This document shows, piece by piece, positions 47,708 through 61,307 of a stretch of DNA of 64,000 nucleotides. Source of the stretch: Acanthornis magna (Eukaryota; Chordata; Aves; Passeriformes; Acanthizidae); the NCBI GenBank assembly GCA_036785705.1, contig JAWUZG010001150.1:1-64000 (forward strand). Direction: 5' to 3'. Positions within the stretch are counted from its first letter, which is position 1. Each line of letters starts with the position of its first letter. The position numbers and the translations under genes are program-made. Under the pieces are notes generated by a model. The model did no database searches. It saw only the letters and a list, made by a program, of their open reading frames with translations, and was not told the origin of the DNA.

Positions 47708-49500
47708 TAGATCTCCTAACCCTAACCCTAGGCGTAACCCTAACCCTAGCCCTAGTTAATTACCCGAGCCCACTACCTGGGTTTTCCCTACCAGAAAGAT
47801 GGAGGAGCAGAAGTGTTGGGGAGATGCTGCGATGGCCTTGGCAGGCCCTTTCCAGCCCCAGTGTCCCTGGAGCTCTAGGCACTTTCCTTCTCTCAACCCC
47901 AACTCTAGGCCAAATGGCAGCTTGTGGCCGGGGCCGAGGTGCCCACCCCTGTGGGGCCTCCAGGTCAGCAAGGTGTGGAAGCAGCAAGGTTGTGGCCTTG
48001 TCGCGTTTGCCTTGGCAGGCCCTTTCCAGCGCCAGTGTTCCTGGAGCTCAAGGCCCTTTAGATCTCCTAACCCTAACCCTAGGCGTAACCCTAACCCTAG
48101 CTCTAGTTAATTACCCAAACACACTAGCAGGGTTCTCCCTATCAGAATGATGGAGGAGCAGCAGTGTTGGGGCGCTGCTGCGATGGCCTCGGCAGGCCCT
48201 TTCCAGCCCCAGTGTTCCCAGAGCTCGAGGCTCTTTATATCTCTCCAGCCTAACTCCAGCCCAAATGGCACCTTGTGGCCGGGGCCAAGGTGCCCACCCC
48301 TGTGGGGGTCCAGATCAGAAAGGTGTGGGAGCAGCAAGGTTGGGGCCTTGTTGCATTGGCCTTGGCAGGCCCTTTCCAGCCCCAGTGTTCCTGGAGCTCG
48401 AGGCTCTTTATATCCCTCCGGCCTGACCCCAGCCCCTAAGGGCACCCTTGCACTGGGACAGAGAGGCTTAGCACCATAGATGGCACAGATTAAAACACGT
48501 GCAGCTGGCAGTGGAGGCACCTGGTATGCTCTGGACACTCAGCTCCAAGGGTTTAGCTCAAGGTTCTATTGCTCTCTTAGCCAAAGTACAAATCCCCACG
48601 AGGTATACTCAAGAGGTGAAAATCACGCTAAAGTTCACTGGCAAAAGGATCCAAACAACCAATCCAAAATCAAGCATCTTTGGCAAACCATGAAATACAA
48701 CATAGAATGCAACATAAAACCCCTTATCATAGCATTACTCGGTGTTAATTTAGCATTTACTTAGCGTAAACTTAGCCTAACCCAGAGAAACCTTTACACT
48801 GAAAAGATGCTACGTTACCCAGAAGTTCCAGGAAAAGAAAAGTAGGAAAAGAAAGAGAGGCAGAGAGAAAGACCCAAGGAGAGAAGAGATCTAGGAAAAC
48901 ACATAGAGACCTACCAGCTCCTAGGATTCCTGCAGGGGCAGCATGGGAAACGCGGGCAGGGTTATATAGGGTGTGAGCACATGCTGACCTCATGCTCTGT
49001 CCTTTTAAGCCCCGCATGGCCTTCACGTACCTGCCCCTGAGGTGGCACTTCTGGCCATTTGGCCAGTCAGGGCCCAGGTGAGCACTTGGGCCACCCCAAG
49101 ACTCCAGCACGGACAGCTCAGCCAGGCCTTGGGGTGGCTCTGGGTACACAGCAGGGCGCTAAAGGCCTCACCTGCAACAAAGTCTGGCCGGTCCCTCCCA
49201 GCAGGTACAGGCAATGGCATTCCAAGATGTAGCAAGACAGGCGACATCCAGTCTCTGGCAGCACCCTGCCATGATGCCCTTGCAATGCCTTGGCCAGTGC
49301 CAGTGTCCGTGGAGCTGTAGGCTCCACAGCTCTCTGAAGTCTAAGACCAGCCCACAGGGCAGCTGGTGGCTGGGGCCGAGGTGCCCAGCCCTATAGGGGG
49401 TCCAGATCAGAAAGGTGTGGGAGCAGCAAGGTTGGGGCCTTGTCACATTTGCCTTGGCAGGCCCTTTCCAGCGCCAGTGTTCCTGGAGCTCAAGGCCCTT
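47708..49500 (+). repeat. Unit 28 (A-B-tail)
   Basis: Barcode ggcgc aaa cc aagc. Private change GCAGAAGTGTT in A (near 47812). Confidence 0.96.
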
Positions 49501-51293
49501 TAGATCTCCTAACCCTAACCCTAGGCGTAACCCTAACCCTAGCCCTAGTTAATTACCCGAGCCCACTACCTGGGTTTTCCCTACCAGAAAGATGGAGGAG
49601 CAGAAATGTTGGGGAGATGCTGCGATGGCCTTGGCAGGCCCTTTCCAGCCCCAGTGTCCCTGGAGCTCTAGGCACTTTCCTTCTCTCAACCCCAACTCTA
49701 GGCCAAATGGCAGCTTGTGGCCGGGGCCGAGGTGCCCACCCCTGTGGGGCCTCCAGGTCAGTAAGGTGTGGAAGCAGCAAGGTTGTGGCCTTGTCGCGTT
49801 TGCCTTGGCAGGCCCTTTCCAGCGCCAGTGTTCCTGGAGCTCAAGGCCCTTTAGATCTCCTAACCCTAACCCTAGGCGTAACCCTAACCCTAGCTCTAGT
49901 TAATTACCCAAACACACTAGCAGGGTTCTCCCTATCAGAATGATGGAGGAGCAGCAGTGTTGGGGCGCTGCTGCGATGGCCTCGGCAGGCCCTTTCCAGC
50001 CCCAGTGTTCCCGGAGCTCGAGGCTCTTTATATCTCTCCAGCCTAACTCCAGCCCAAATGGCACCTTGTGGCCGGGGCCAAGGTGCCCACCCCTGTGGGG
50101 GTCCAGATCAGAAAGGTGTGGGAGCAGCAAGGCTGGGGCCTTGTTGCATTGGCCTTGGCAGGCCCTTTCCAGCGCCAGTGTTCCTGGAGCTCGAGGCTCT
50201 TTATATCCCTCCGGCCTGACCCCAGCCCCTAAGGGCACCCTTGCACTGGGACAGAGAGGCTTAGCACCATAGATGGCACAGATTAAAACACGTGCAGCTG
50301 GCAGTGGAGGCACCTGGTATGCTCTGGACACTCAGCTCCAAGGGTTTAGCTCAAGGTTCTATTGCTCTCTTAGCCAAAGTACAAATCCCCACGAGGTATA
50401 CTCAAGAGGTGAAAATCACGCTAAAGTTCACTGGCAAAAGGATCCAAACAACCAATCCAAAATCAAGCATCTTTGGCAAACCATGAAATACAACATAGAA
50501 TGCAACATAAAACCCCTTATCATAGCATTACTCGGTGTTAATTTAGCATTTACTTAGCGTAAACTTAGCCTAACCCAGAGAAACCTTTACACTGAAAAGA
50601 TGCTACGTTACCCAGAAGTTCCAGGAAAAGAAAAGTAGGAAAAGAAAGAGAGGCAGAGAGAAAGACCCAAGGAGAGAAGAGATCTAGGAAAACACATAGA
50701 GACCTACCAGCTCCTAGGATTCCTGCAGGGGCAGCATGGGAAACGCGGGCAGGGTTATATAGGGTGTGAGCACATGCTGACCTCATGCTCTGTCCTTTTA
50801 AGCCCCGCATGGCCTTCACGTACCTGCCCCTGAGGTGGCACTTCTGGCCATTTGGCCAGTCAGGGCCCAGGTGAGCACTTGGGCCACCCCAAGACTCCAG
50901 CACGGACAGCTCAGCCAGGCCTTGGGGTGGCTCTGGGTACACAGCAGGGCGCTAAAGGCCTCACCTGCAACAAAGTCTGGCCGGTCCCTCCCAGCAGGTA
51001 CAGGCAATGGCATTCCAAGATGTAGCAAGACAGGCGGCATCCAGTCTCTGGCAGCACCCTGCCATGATGCCCTTGCAATGCCTTGGCCAGTGCCAGTGTC
51101 CGTGGAGCTGTAGGCTCCACAGCTCTCTGAAGTCTAAGACCAGCCCACAGGGCAGCTTGTGGCTGGGGCCGAGGTGCCCAGCCCTATAGGGGGTCCAGAT
51201 CAGAAAGGTGTGGGAGCAGCAAGGTTGGGGCCTTGTCACATTTGCCTTGGCAGGCCCTTTCCAGCGCCAGTGTTCCTGGAGCTCAAGGCCCTT
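49501..51293 (+). repeat. Unit 29 (A-B-tail)
   Basis: Barcode ggcgc aag cc agtc. Private changes GTCAGTAAGG in A (near 49761) and AAGGCTGGGG in B (near 50133). Confidence 0.96.
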
Positions 51294-53435
51294 TAGATCT
51301 CCTAACCCTAACCCTAGGCGTAACCCTAACCCTAGCCCTAGTTAATTACCCGAGCCCACTACCTGGGTTTTCCCTACCAGAAAGATGGAGGAGCAGAAAT
51401 GTTGGGGAGATGCTGCGATGGCCTTGGCAGGCCCTTTCCAGCCCCAGTGTCCCTGGAGCTCTAGGCACTTTCCTTCTCTCAACCCCAACTCTAGGCCAAA
51501 TGGCAGCTTGTGGCCGGGGCCAAGGTGCCCACCCCTGTGGGGGTCCAGATCAGAAAGGTGTGGGAGCAGCAAGGTTGGGGCCTTGTTGCATTGGCCTTGG
51601 CAGGCCCTTTCCAGCACCAGTGTTCCTGGAGCTCAAGGCCCTTTAGATCTCCTAACCCTAACCCTAGGCGTAACCCTAACCCTAGCTCTAGTTAATTACC
51701 CAAACACACTAGCAGGGTTCTCCCTATCAGAATGATGGAGGAGCAGCAGTGTTGGGGCGCTGCTGCGATGGCCTCGGCAGGCCCTTTCCAGCCCCAGTGT
51801 CCCTGGAGCTCGAGGCTCTTTATATCTCTCCAGCCTAACTCCAGCCCAAATGGCACCTTGTGGCCGGGGCCAAGGTGCCCACCCCTGTGGGGGTCCAGAT
51901 CAGAAAGGTGTGGGAGCAGCAAGGTTGGGGCCTTGTTGCATTGGCCTTGGCAAGCCATTTCCAGCGCCAGTGTTCCTGGAGCTCAAGGCCCTTTAGATCT
52001 CCTAACCCTAACCCTAGGCGTAACCCTAACCCTAGCTCTAGTTAATTACCCAAACACACTAGCAGGGTTCTCCCTATCAGAATGATGGAGGAGCAGCAGT
52101 GTTGGGGCGCTGCTGCGATGGCCTCGGCAGGCCCTTTCCAGCCCCAGTGTTCCCGGAGCTCGAGGCTCTTTATATCTCTCCAGCCTAACTCCAGCCCAAA
52201 TGGCACCTTGTGGCCGGGGCCAAGGTGCCCACCCCTGTGGGGGTCCAGATCAGAAAGGTGTGGGAGCAGCAAGGTTGGGGCCTTGTTGCATTGGCCTTGG
52301 CAGGCCCTTTCCAGCCCCAGTGTTCCTGGAGCTCGAGGCTCTTTATATCCCTCCGGCCTGACCCCAGCCCCTAAGGGCACCCTTGCACTGGGACAGAGAG
52401 GCTTAGCACCATAGATGGCACAGATTAAAACACGTGCAGCTGGCAGTGGAGGCACCTGGTATGCTCTGGACACTCAGCTCCAAGGGTTTAGCTCAAGGTT
52501 CTATTGCTCTCTTAGCCAAAGTACAAATCCCCACGAGGTATACTCAAGAGGTGAAAATCACGCTAAAGTTCACTGGCAAAAGGATCCAAACAACCAATCC
52601 AAAATCAAGCATCTTTGGCAAACCATGAAATACAACATAGAATGCAACATAAAACCCCTTATCATAGCATTACTCGGTGTTAATTTAGCATTTACTTAGC
52701 GTAAACTTAGCCTAACCCAGAGAAACCTTTACACTGAAAAGATGCTACGTTACCCAGAAGTTCCAGGAAAAGAAAAGTAGGAAAAGAAAGAGAGGCAGAG
52801 AGAAAGACCCAAGGAGAGAAGAGATCTAGGAAAACACATAGAGACCTACCAGCTCCTAGGATTCCTGCAGGGGCAGCATGGGAAACGCGGGCAGGGTTAT
52901 ATAGGGTGTGAGCACATGCTGACCTCATGCTCTGTCCTTTTAAGCCCCGCATGGCCTTCACGTACCTGCCCCTGAGGTGGCACTTCTGGCCATTTGGCCA
53001 GTCAGGGCCCAGGTGAGCACTTGGGCCACCCCAAGACTCCAGCACGGACAGCTCAGCCAGGCCTTGGGGTGGCTCTGGGTACACAGCAGGGCGCTAAAGG
53101 CCTCACCTGCAACAAAGTCTGGCCGGTCCCTCCCAGCAGGTACAGGCAATGGCATTCCAAGATGTAGCAAGACAGGCGACATCCAGTCTCTGGCAGCACC
53201 CTGCCATGATGCCCTTGCAATGCCTTGGCCAGTGCCAGTGTCCGTGGAGCTGTAGGCTCCACAGCTCTCTGAAGTCTAAGACCAGCCCACAGGGCAGCTG
53301 GTGGCTGGGGCCGAGGTGCCCAGCCCTATAGGGGGTCCAGATCAGAAAGGTGTGGGAGCAGCAAGGTTGGGGCCTTGTCACATTTGCCTTGGCAGGCCCT
53401 TTCCAGCGCCAGTGTTCCTGGAGCTCAAGGCCCTT
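51294..53435 (+). repeat. Unit 30 (A/B hybrid-B-B-tail, 2,142 bp)
   Basis: 51294-51643 begins as A and switches to B near 51520-51545 (GGGGGTCCAGATC instead of GGGCCTCCAGG), giving a 350-bp hybrid. Two B modules follow, at 51644 and 51994. The hybrid ends with CCAGCACCAG and the next B with GGCAAGCCATTTCC, both marks of the B expansions seen again in units 32 and 35. Tail alleles cc aagc. Confidence 0.95.
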
Positions 53436-55228
53436 TAGATCTCCTAACCCTAACCCTAGGCGTAACCCTAACCCTAGCCCTAGTTAATTACCCGAGCCCA
53501 CTACCTGGGTTTTCCCTACCAGAAAGATGGAGGAGCAGAAATGTTGGGGAGATGCTGCGATGGCCTTGGCAGGCCCTTTCCAGCCCCAGTGTCCCTGGAG
53601 CTCTAGGCACTTTCCTTCTCTCAACCCCAACTCTAGGCCAAATGGCAGCTTGTGGCCGGGGCCGAGGTGCCCACCCCTGTGGGGCCTCCAGGTCAGCAAG
53701 GTGTGGAAGCAGCAAGGTTGTGGCCTTGTTGCGTTTGCCTTGGCAGGCCCTTTCCAGCGCCAGTGTTCCTGGAGCTCAAGGCCCTTTAGATCTCCTAACC
53801 CTAACCCTAGGCGTAACCCTAACCCTAGCTCTAGTTAATTACCCAAACACACTGGCAGGGTTCTCCCTATCAGAATGATGGAGGAGCAGCAGTGTTGGGG
53901 CGCTGCTGCGATGGCCTCGGCAGGCCCTTTCCAGCCCCAGTGTTCCCGGAGCTCGAGGCTCTTTATATCTCTCCAGCCTAACTCCAGCCCAAATGGCACC
54001 TTGTGGCCGGGGCCAAGGTGCCCACCCCTGTGGGGGTCCAGATCAGAAAGGTGTGGGAGCAGCAAGGTTGGGGCCTTGTTGCATTGGCCTTGGCAGGCCC
54101 TTTCCAGCCCCAGTGTTCCTGGAGCTCGAGGCTCTTTATATCTCTCCGGCCTGATCCCAGCCCCTAAGGGCACCCTTGCACTGGGACAGAGAGGCTTAGC
54201 ACCATAGATGGCACAGATTAAAACACGTGCAGCTGGCAGTGGAGGCACCTGGTATGCTCTGGACACTCAGCTCCAAGGGTTTAGCTCAAGGTTCTATTGC
54301 TCTCTTAGCCAAAGTACAAATCCCCACGAGGTATACTCAAGAGGTGAAAATCACGCTAAAGTTCACTGGCAAAAGGATCCAAACAACCAATCCAAAATCA
54401 AGCATCTTTGGCAAACCATGAAATACAACATAGAATGCAACATAAAACCCCTTATCATAGCATTACTCGGTGTTAATTTAGCATTTACTTAGCGTAAACT
54501 TAGCCTAACCCAGAGAAACCTTTACACTGAAAAGATGCTACGTTACCCAGAAGTTCCAGGAAAAGAAAAGTAGGAAAAGAAAGAGAGGCAGAGAGAAAGA
54601 CCCAAGGAGAGAAGAGATCTAGGAAAACACATAGAGACCTACCAGCTCCTAGGATTCCTGCAGGGGCAGCATGGGAAACGCGGGCAGGGTTATATAGGGT
54701 GTGAGCACATGCTGACCTCATGCTCTGTCCTTTTAAGCCCCGCATGGCCTTCACGTACCTGCCCCTGAGGTGGCACTTCTGGCCATTTGGCCAGTCAGGG
54801 CCCAGGTGAGCACTTGGGCCACCCTAAGACTCCAGCACGGACAGCTCAGCCAGGCCTTGGGGTGGCTCTGGGTACACAGCAGGGCGCTAAAGGCCTCACC
54901 TGCAACAAAGTCTGGCCGGTCCCTCCCAGCAGGTACAGGCAATGGCATTCCAAGATGTAGCAAGACAGGCGACATCCAGTCTCTGGCAGCACCCTGCCAT
55001 GATGCCCTTGCAATGCCTTGGCCAGTGCCAGTGTCCGTGGAGCTGTAGGCTCCACAGCTCTCTGAAGTCTAAGACCAGCCCACAGGGCAGCTGGTGGCTG
55101 GGGCCGAGGTGCCCAGCCCTATAGGGGGTCCAGATCAGAAAGGTGTGGGAGCAGCAAGGTTGGGGCCTTGTCACATTTGCCTTGGCAGGCTCTTTCCAGC
55201 GCCAGTGTTCCTGGAGCTCAAGGCCCTT
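53436..55228 (+). repeat. Unit 31 (A-B-tail)
   Basis: Barcode ggcgt agg tt aagt, as unit 12. Private change CACCCTAAGACTCC (near 54825). Confidence 0.96.
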
Positions 55229-57721
55229 TAGATCTCCTAACCCTAACCCTAGGCGTAACCCTAACCCTAGCCCTAGTTAATTACCCGAGCCCACTACCTG
55301 GGTTTTCCCTACCAGAAAGATGGAGGAGCAGAAATGTTGGGGAGATGCTGCGATGGCCTTGGCAGGCCCTTTCCAGCCCCAGTGTCCCTGGAGCTCTAGG
55401 CACTTTCCTTCTCTCAACCCCAACTCTAGGCCAAATGGCAGCTTGTGGCCGGGGCCGAGGTGCCCACCCCTGTGGGGCCTCCAGGTCAGCAAGGTGTGGA
55501 AGCAGCAAGGTTGTGGCCTTGTTGCGTCTGCCTTGGCAGGCTCTTTCCAGCGCCAGTGTTCCTGGAGCTCAAGGCTCTTTAGATCTCCTAACCCTAACCC
55601 TAGGCGTAACCCTAACCCTAGCTCTAGTTAATTACCCAAACACACTAGCAGGGTTCTCCCTATCAGAATGATGGAGGAGCAGCAGTGTTGGGGCGCTGCT
55701 GCGATGGCCTCGGCAGGCCCTTTCCAGCCCCAGTGTTCCCAGAGCTCGAGGCTCTTTATATCTCTCCAGCCTAACTCCAGCCCAAATGGCACCTTGTGGC
55801 CGGGGCCAAGGTGCCCACCCCTGTGGGGGTCCAGATCAGAAAGGTGTGGGAGCAGCAAGGTTGGGGCCTTGTTGCATTGGCCTTGGCAGGCCCTTTCCAG
55901 CACCAGTGTTCCTGGAGCTCAAGGCCCTTTAGATCTCCTAACCCTAACCCTAGGCGTAACCCTAACCCTAGCTCTAGTTAATTACCCAAACACACTAGCA
56001 GGGTTCTCCCTATCAGAATGATGGAGGAGCAGCAGTGTTGGGGCGCTGCTGCGATGGCCTCGGCAGGCCCTTTCCAGCCCCAGTGTCCCTGGAGCTCGAG
56101 GCTCTTTATATCTCTCCAGCCTAACTCCAGCCCAAATGGCACCTTGTGGCCGGGGCCAAGGTGCCCACCCCTGTGGGGGTCCAGATCAGAAAGGTGTGGG
56201 AGCAGCAAGGTTGGGGCCTTGTTGCATTGGCCTTGGCAAGCCCTTTCCAGCGCCAGTGTTCCTGGAGCTCAAGGCCCTTTAGATCTCCTAACCCTAACCC
56301 TAGGCGTAACCCTAACCCTAGCTCTAGTTAATTACCCAAACACACTAGCAGGGTTCTCCCTATCAGAATGATGGAGGAGCAGCAGTGTTGGGGCGCTGCT
56401 GCGATGGCCTCGGCAGGCCCTTTCCAGCCCCAGTGTTCCCGGAGCTCGAGGCTCTTTATATCTCTCCAGCCTAACTCCAGCCCAAATGGCACCTTGTGGC
56501 CGGGGCCAAGGTGCCCACCCCTGTGGGGGTCCAGATCAGAAAGGTGTGGGAGCAGCAAGGTTGGGGCCTTGTTGCATTGGCCTTGGCAGGCCCTTTCCAG
56601 CGCCAGTGTTCCTGGAGCTCGAGGCTCTTTATATCCCTCCGGCCTGACCCCAGCCCCTAAGGGCACCCTTGCACTGGGACAGAGAGGCTTAGCACCATAG
56701 ATGGCACAGATTAAAACACGTGCAGCTGGCAGTGGAGGCACCTGGTATGCTCTGGACACTCAGCTCCAAGGGTTTAGCTCAAGGTTCTATTGCTCTCTTA
56801 GCCAAAGTACAAATCCCCACGAGGTATACTCAAGAGGTGAAAATCACGCTAAAGTTCACTGGCAAAAGGATCCAAACAACCAATCCAAAATCAAGCATCT
56901 TTGGCAAACCATGAAATACAACATAGAATGCAACATAAAACCCCTTATCATAGCATTACTCGGTGTTAATTTAGCATTTACTTAGCGTAAACTTAGCCTA
57001 ACCCAGAGAAACCTTTACACTGAAAAGATGCTACGTTACCCAGAAGTTCCAGGAAAAGAAAAGTAGGAAAAGAAAGAGAGGCAGAGAGAAAGACCCAAGG
57101 AGAGAAGAGATCTAGGAAAACACATAGAGACCTACCAGCTCCTAGGATTCCTGCAGGGGCAGCATGGGAAACGCGGGCAGGGTTATATAGGGTGTGAGCA
57201 CATGCTGACCTCATGCTCTGTCCTTTTAAGCCCCGCATGGCCTTCACGTACCTGCCCCTGAGGTGGCACTTCTGGCCATTTGGCCAGTCAGGGCCCAGGT
57301 GAGCACTTGGGCCACCCCAAGACTCCAGCACGGACAGCTCAGCCAGGCCTTGGGGTGGCTCTGGGTACACAGCAGGGCGCTAAAGGCCTCACCTGCAACA
57401 AAGTCTGGCCGGTCCCTCCCAGCAGGTACAGGCAATGGCATTCCAAGATGTAGCAAGACAGGCGACATCCAGTCTCTGGCAGCACCCTGCCATGATGCCC
57501 TTGCAATGCCTTGGCCAGTGCCAGTGTCCGTGGAGCTGTAGGCTCCACAGCTCTCTGAAGTCTAAGACCAGCCCACAGGGCAGCTGGTGGCTGGGGCCGA
57601 GGTGCCCAGCCCTATAGGGGGTCCAGATCAGAAAGGTGTGGGAGCAGCAAGGTTGGGGCCTTGTCACATTTGCCTTGGCAGGCCCTTTCCAGCGCCAGTG
57701 TTCCTGGAGCTCAAGGCCCTT
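55229..57721 (+). repeat. Unit 32 (A-B-B-B-tail, 2,493 bp)
   Basis: A at 55229 with GCGTCTGCC and GGCTCTTTAG near its end, then B at 55580, 55930 and 56280 (350 bp each), then an ordinary tail. CCAGCACCAG closes the first B and GGCAAGCCC lies near the end of the second, as in units 30 and 35. It starts a 6,079-bp block repeated from 61308. Confidence 0.95.
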
Positions 57722-59514
57722 TAGATCTCCTAACCCTAACCCTAGGCGTAACCCTAACCCTAGCCCTAGTTAATTACCCGAGCCCACTACCTGGGTTTTC
57801 CCTACCAGAAAGATGGAGGAGCAGAAATGTTGGGGAGATGCTGCGATGGCCTTGGCAGGCCCTTTCCAGCCCCAGTGTCCCTGGAGCTCTAGGCACTTTC
57901 CTTCTCTCAACCCCAACTCTAGGCCAAATGGCAGCTTGTGGCCGGGGCCAAGGTGCCCACCCCTGTGGGGCCTCCAGGTCAGCAAGGTGTGGAAGCAGCA
58001 AGGTTGTGGCCTTGTTGCGTTTGCCTTGGCAGGCTCTTTCCAGCGCCAGTGTTCCTGGAGCTCAAGGCTCTTTAGATCTCCTAACCCTAACCCTAGGCGT
58101 AACCCTAACCCTAGCTCTACTTAATTACCCAAACACACTAGCAGGGTTCTCCCTATCAGAATGATGGAGGAGCAGCAGTGTTGGGGCGCTGCTGCGATGG
58201 CCTCGGCAGGCCCTTTCCAGCCCCAGTGTTCCCAGAGCTCGAGGCTCTTTATATCTCTCCAGCCTAACTCCAGCCCAAATGGCACCTTGTGGCCGGGGCC
58301 AAGGTGCCCACCCCTGTGGGGGTCCAGATCAGAAAGGTGTGGGAGCAGCAAGGTTGGGGCCTTGTTGCATTGGCCTTGGCAGGCCCTTTCCAGCCCCAGT
58401 GTTCCTGGAGCTCGAGGCTCTTTATATCCCTCCGGCCTGACCCCAGCCCCTAAGGGCACCCTTGCACTGGGACAGAGAGGCTTAGCACCATAGATGGCAC
58501 AGATTAAAACACGTGCAGCTGGCAGTGGAGGCACCTGGTATGCTCTGGACACTCAGCTCCAAGGGTTTAGCTCAAGGTTCTATTGCTCTCTTAGCCAAAG
58601 TACAAATCCCCACGAGGTATACTCAAGAGGTGAAAATCACGCTAAAGTTCACTGGCAAAAGGATCCAAACAACCAATCCAAAATCAAGCATCTTTGGCAA
58701 ACCATGAAATACAACATAGAATGCAACATAAAACCCCTTATCATAGCATTACTCGGTGTTAATTTAGCATTTACTTAGCGTAAACTTAGCCTAACCCAGA
58801 GAAACCTTTACACTGAAAAGATGCTACGTTACCCAGAAGTTCCAGGAAAAGAAAAGTAGGAAAAGAAAGAGAGGCAGAGAGAAAGACCCAAGGAGAGAAG
58901 AGATCTAGGAAAACACATAGAGACCTACCAGCTCCTAGGATTCCTGCAGGGGCAGCATGGGAAACGCGGGCAGGGTTATATAGGGTGTGAGCACATGCTG
59001 ACCTCATGCTCTGTCCTTTTAAGCCCCGCATGGCCTTCACGTACCTGCCCCTGAGGTGGCACTTCTGGCCATTTGGCCAGTCAGGGCCCAGGTGAGCACT
59101 TGGGCCACCCCAAGACTCCAGCACGGACAGCTCAGCCAGGCCTTGGGGTGGCTCTGGGTACACAGCAGGGCGCTAAAGGCCTCACCTGCAACAAAGTCTG
59201 GCCGGTCCCTCCCAGCAGGTACAGGCAATGGCATTCCAAGATGTAGCAAGACAGGCGACATCCAGTCTCTGGCAGCACCCTGCCATGATGCCCTTGCAAT
59301 GCCTTGGCCAGTGCCAGTGTCCGTGGAGCTGTAGGCTCCACAGCTCTCTGAAGTCTAAGACCAGCCCACAGGGCAGCTTGTGGCTGGGGCCGAGGTGCCC
59401 AGCCCTATAGGGGGTCCAGATCAGAAAGGTGTGGGAGCAGCAAGGTTGGGGCCTTGTCACATTTGCCTTGGCAGGCCCTTTCCAGCGCCAGTGTTCCTGG
59501 AGCTCAAGGCCCTT
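57722..59514 (+). repeat. Unit 33 (A-B-tail)
   Basis: Barcode ggcat aaa cc aatc. Shares the GGCTCTTT changes at the end of A with units 32 and 35. Private change CTCTACTTAATT (near 58120). Confidence 0.96.
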
Positions 59515-61307
59515 TAGATCTCCTAACCCTAACCCTAGGCGTAACCCTAACCCTAGCCCTAGTTAATTACCCGAGCCCACTACCTGGGTTTTCCCTACCA
59601 GAAAGATGGAGGAGCAGAAATGTTGGGGAGATGCTGCGATGGCCTTGGCAGGCCCTTTCCAGCCCCAGTGTCCCTGGAGCTCTAGGCACTTTCCTTCTCT
59701 CAACCCCAACTCTAGGCCAAATGGCAGCTTGTGGCCGGGGCCGAGGTGCCCACCCCTGTGGGGCCTCCAGGTCAGCAAGGTGTGGAAGCAGCAAGGTTGT
59801 GGCCTTGTTGCGTTTGCCTTGGCAGGCCCTTTCCAGCGCCAGTGTTCCTGGAGCTCAAGGCCCTTTAGATCTCCTAACCCTAACCCTAGGCGTAACCCTA
59901 ACCCTAGCTCTAGTTAATTACCCAAACACACTGGCAGGGTTCTCCCTATCAGAATGATGGAGGAGCAGCAGTGTTGGGGCGCTGCTGCGATGGCCTCGGC
60001 AGGCCCTTTCCAGCCCCAGTGTTCCCGGAGCTCGAGGCTCTTTATATCTCTCCAGCCTAACTCCAGCCCAAATGGCACCTTGTGGCCGGGGCCAAGGTGC
60101 CCACCCCTGTGGGGGTCCAGATCAGAAAGGTGTGGGAGCAGCAAGGTTGGGGCCTTGTTGCATTGGCCTTGGCAGGCCCTTTCCAGCCCCAGTGTTCCTG
60201 GAGCTCGAGGCTCTTTATATCTCTCCGGCCTGATCCCAGCCCCTAAGGGCACCCTTGCACTGGGACAGAGAGGCTTAGCACCATAGATGGCACAGATTAA
60301 AACACGTGCAGCTGGCAGTGGAGGCACCTGGTATGCTCTGGACACTCAGCTCCAAGGGTTTAGCTCAAGGTTCTATTGCTCTCTTAGCCAAAGTACAAAT
60401 CCCCACGAGGTATACTCAAGAGGTGAAAATCACGCTAAAGTTCACTGGCAAAAGGATCCAAACAACCAATCCAAAATCAAGCATCTTTGGCAAACCATGA
60501 AATACAACATAGAATGCAACATAAAACCCCTTATCATAGCATTACTCGGTGTTAATTTAGCATTTACTTAGCGTAAACTTAGCCTAACCCAGAGAAACCT
60601 TTACACTGAAAAGATGCTACGTTACCCAGAAGTTCCAGGAAAAGAAAAGTAGGAAAAGAAAGAGAGGCAGAGAGAAAGACCCAAGGAGAGAAGAGATCTA
60701 GGAAAACACATAGAGACCTACCAGCTCCTAGGATTCCTGCAGGGGCAGCATGGGAAACGCGGGCAGGGTTATATAGGGTGTGAGCACATGCTGACCTCAT
60801 GCTCTGTCCTTTTAAGCCCCGCATGGCCTTCACGTACCTGCCCCTGAGGTGGCACTTCTGGCCATTTGGCCAGTCAGGGCCCAGGTGAGCACTTGGGCCA
60901 CCCCAAGACTCCAGCACGGACAGCTCAGCCAGGCCTTGGGGTGGCTCTGGGTACACAGCAGGGCGCTAAAGGCCTCACCTGCAACAAAGTCTGGCCGGTC
61001 CCTCCCAGCAGGTACAGGCAATGGCATTCCAAGATGTAGCAAGACAGGCGACATCCAGTCTCTGGCAGCACCCTGCCATGATGCCCTTGCAATGCCTTGG
61101 CCAGTGCCAGTGTCCGTGGAGCTGTAGGCTCCACAGCTCTCTGAAGTCTAAGACCAGCCCACAGGGCAGCTGGTGGCTGGGGCCGAGGTGCCCAGCCCTA
61201 TAGGGGGTCCAGATCAGAAAGGTGTGGGAGCAGCAAGGTTGGGGCCTTGTCACATTTGCCTTGGCAGGCCCTTTCCAGCGCCAGTGTTCCTGGAGCTCAA
61301 GGCCCTT
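59515..61307 (+). repeat. Unit 34 (A-B-tail)
   Basis: Barcode ggcgt agg tt aagc, one marker site from units 12 and 31. Confidence 0.96.
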
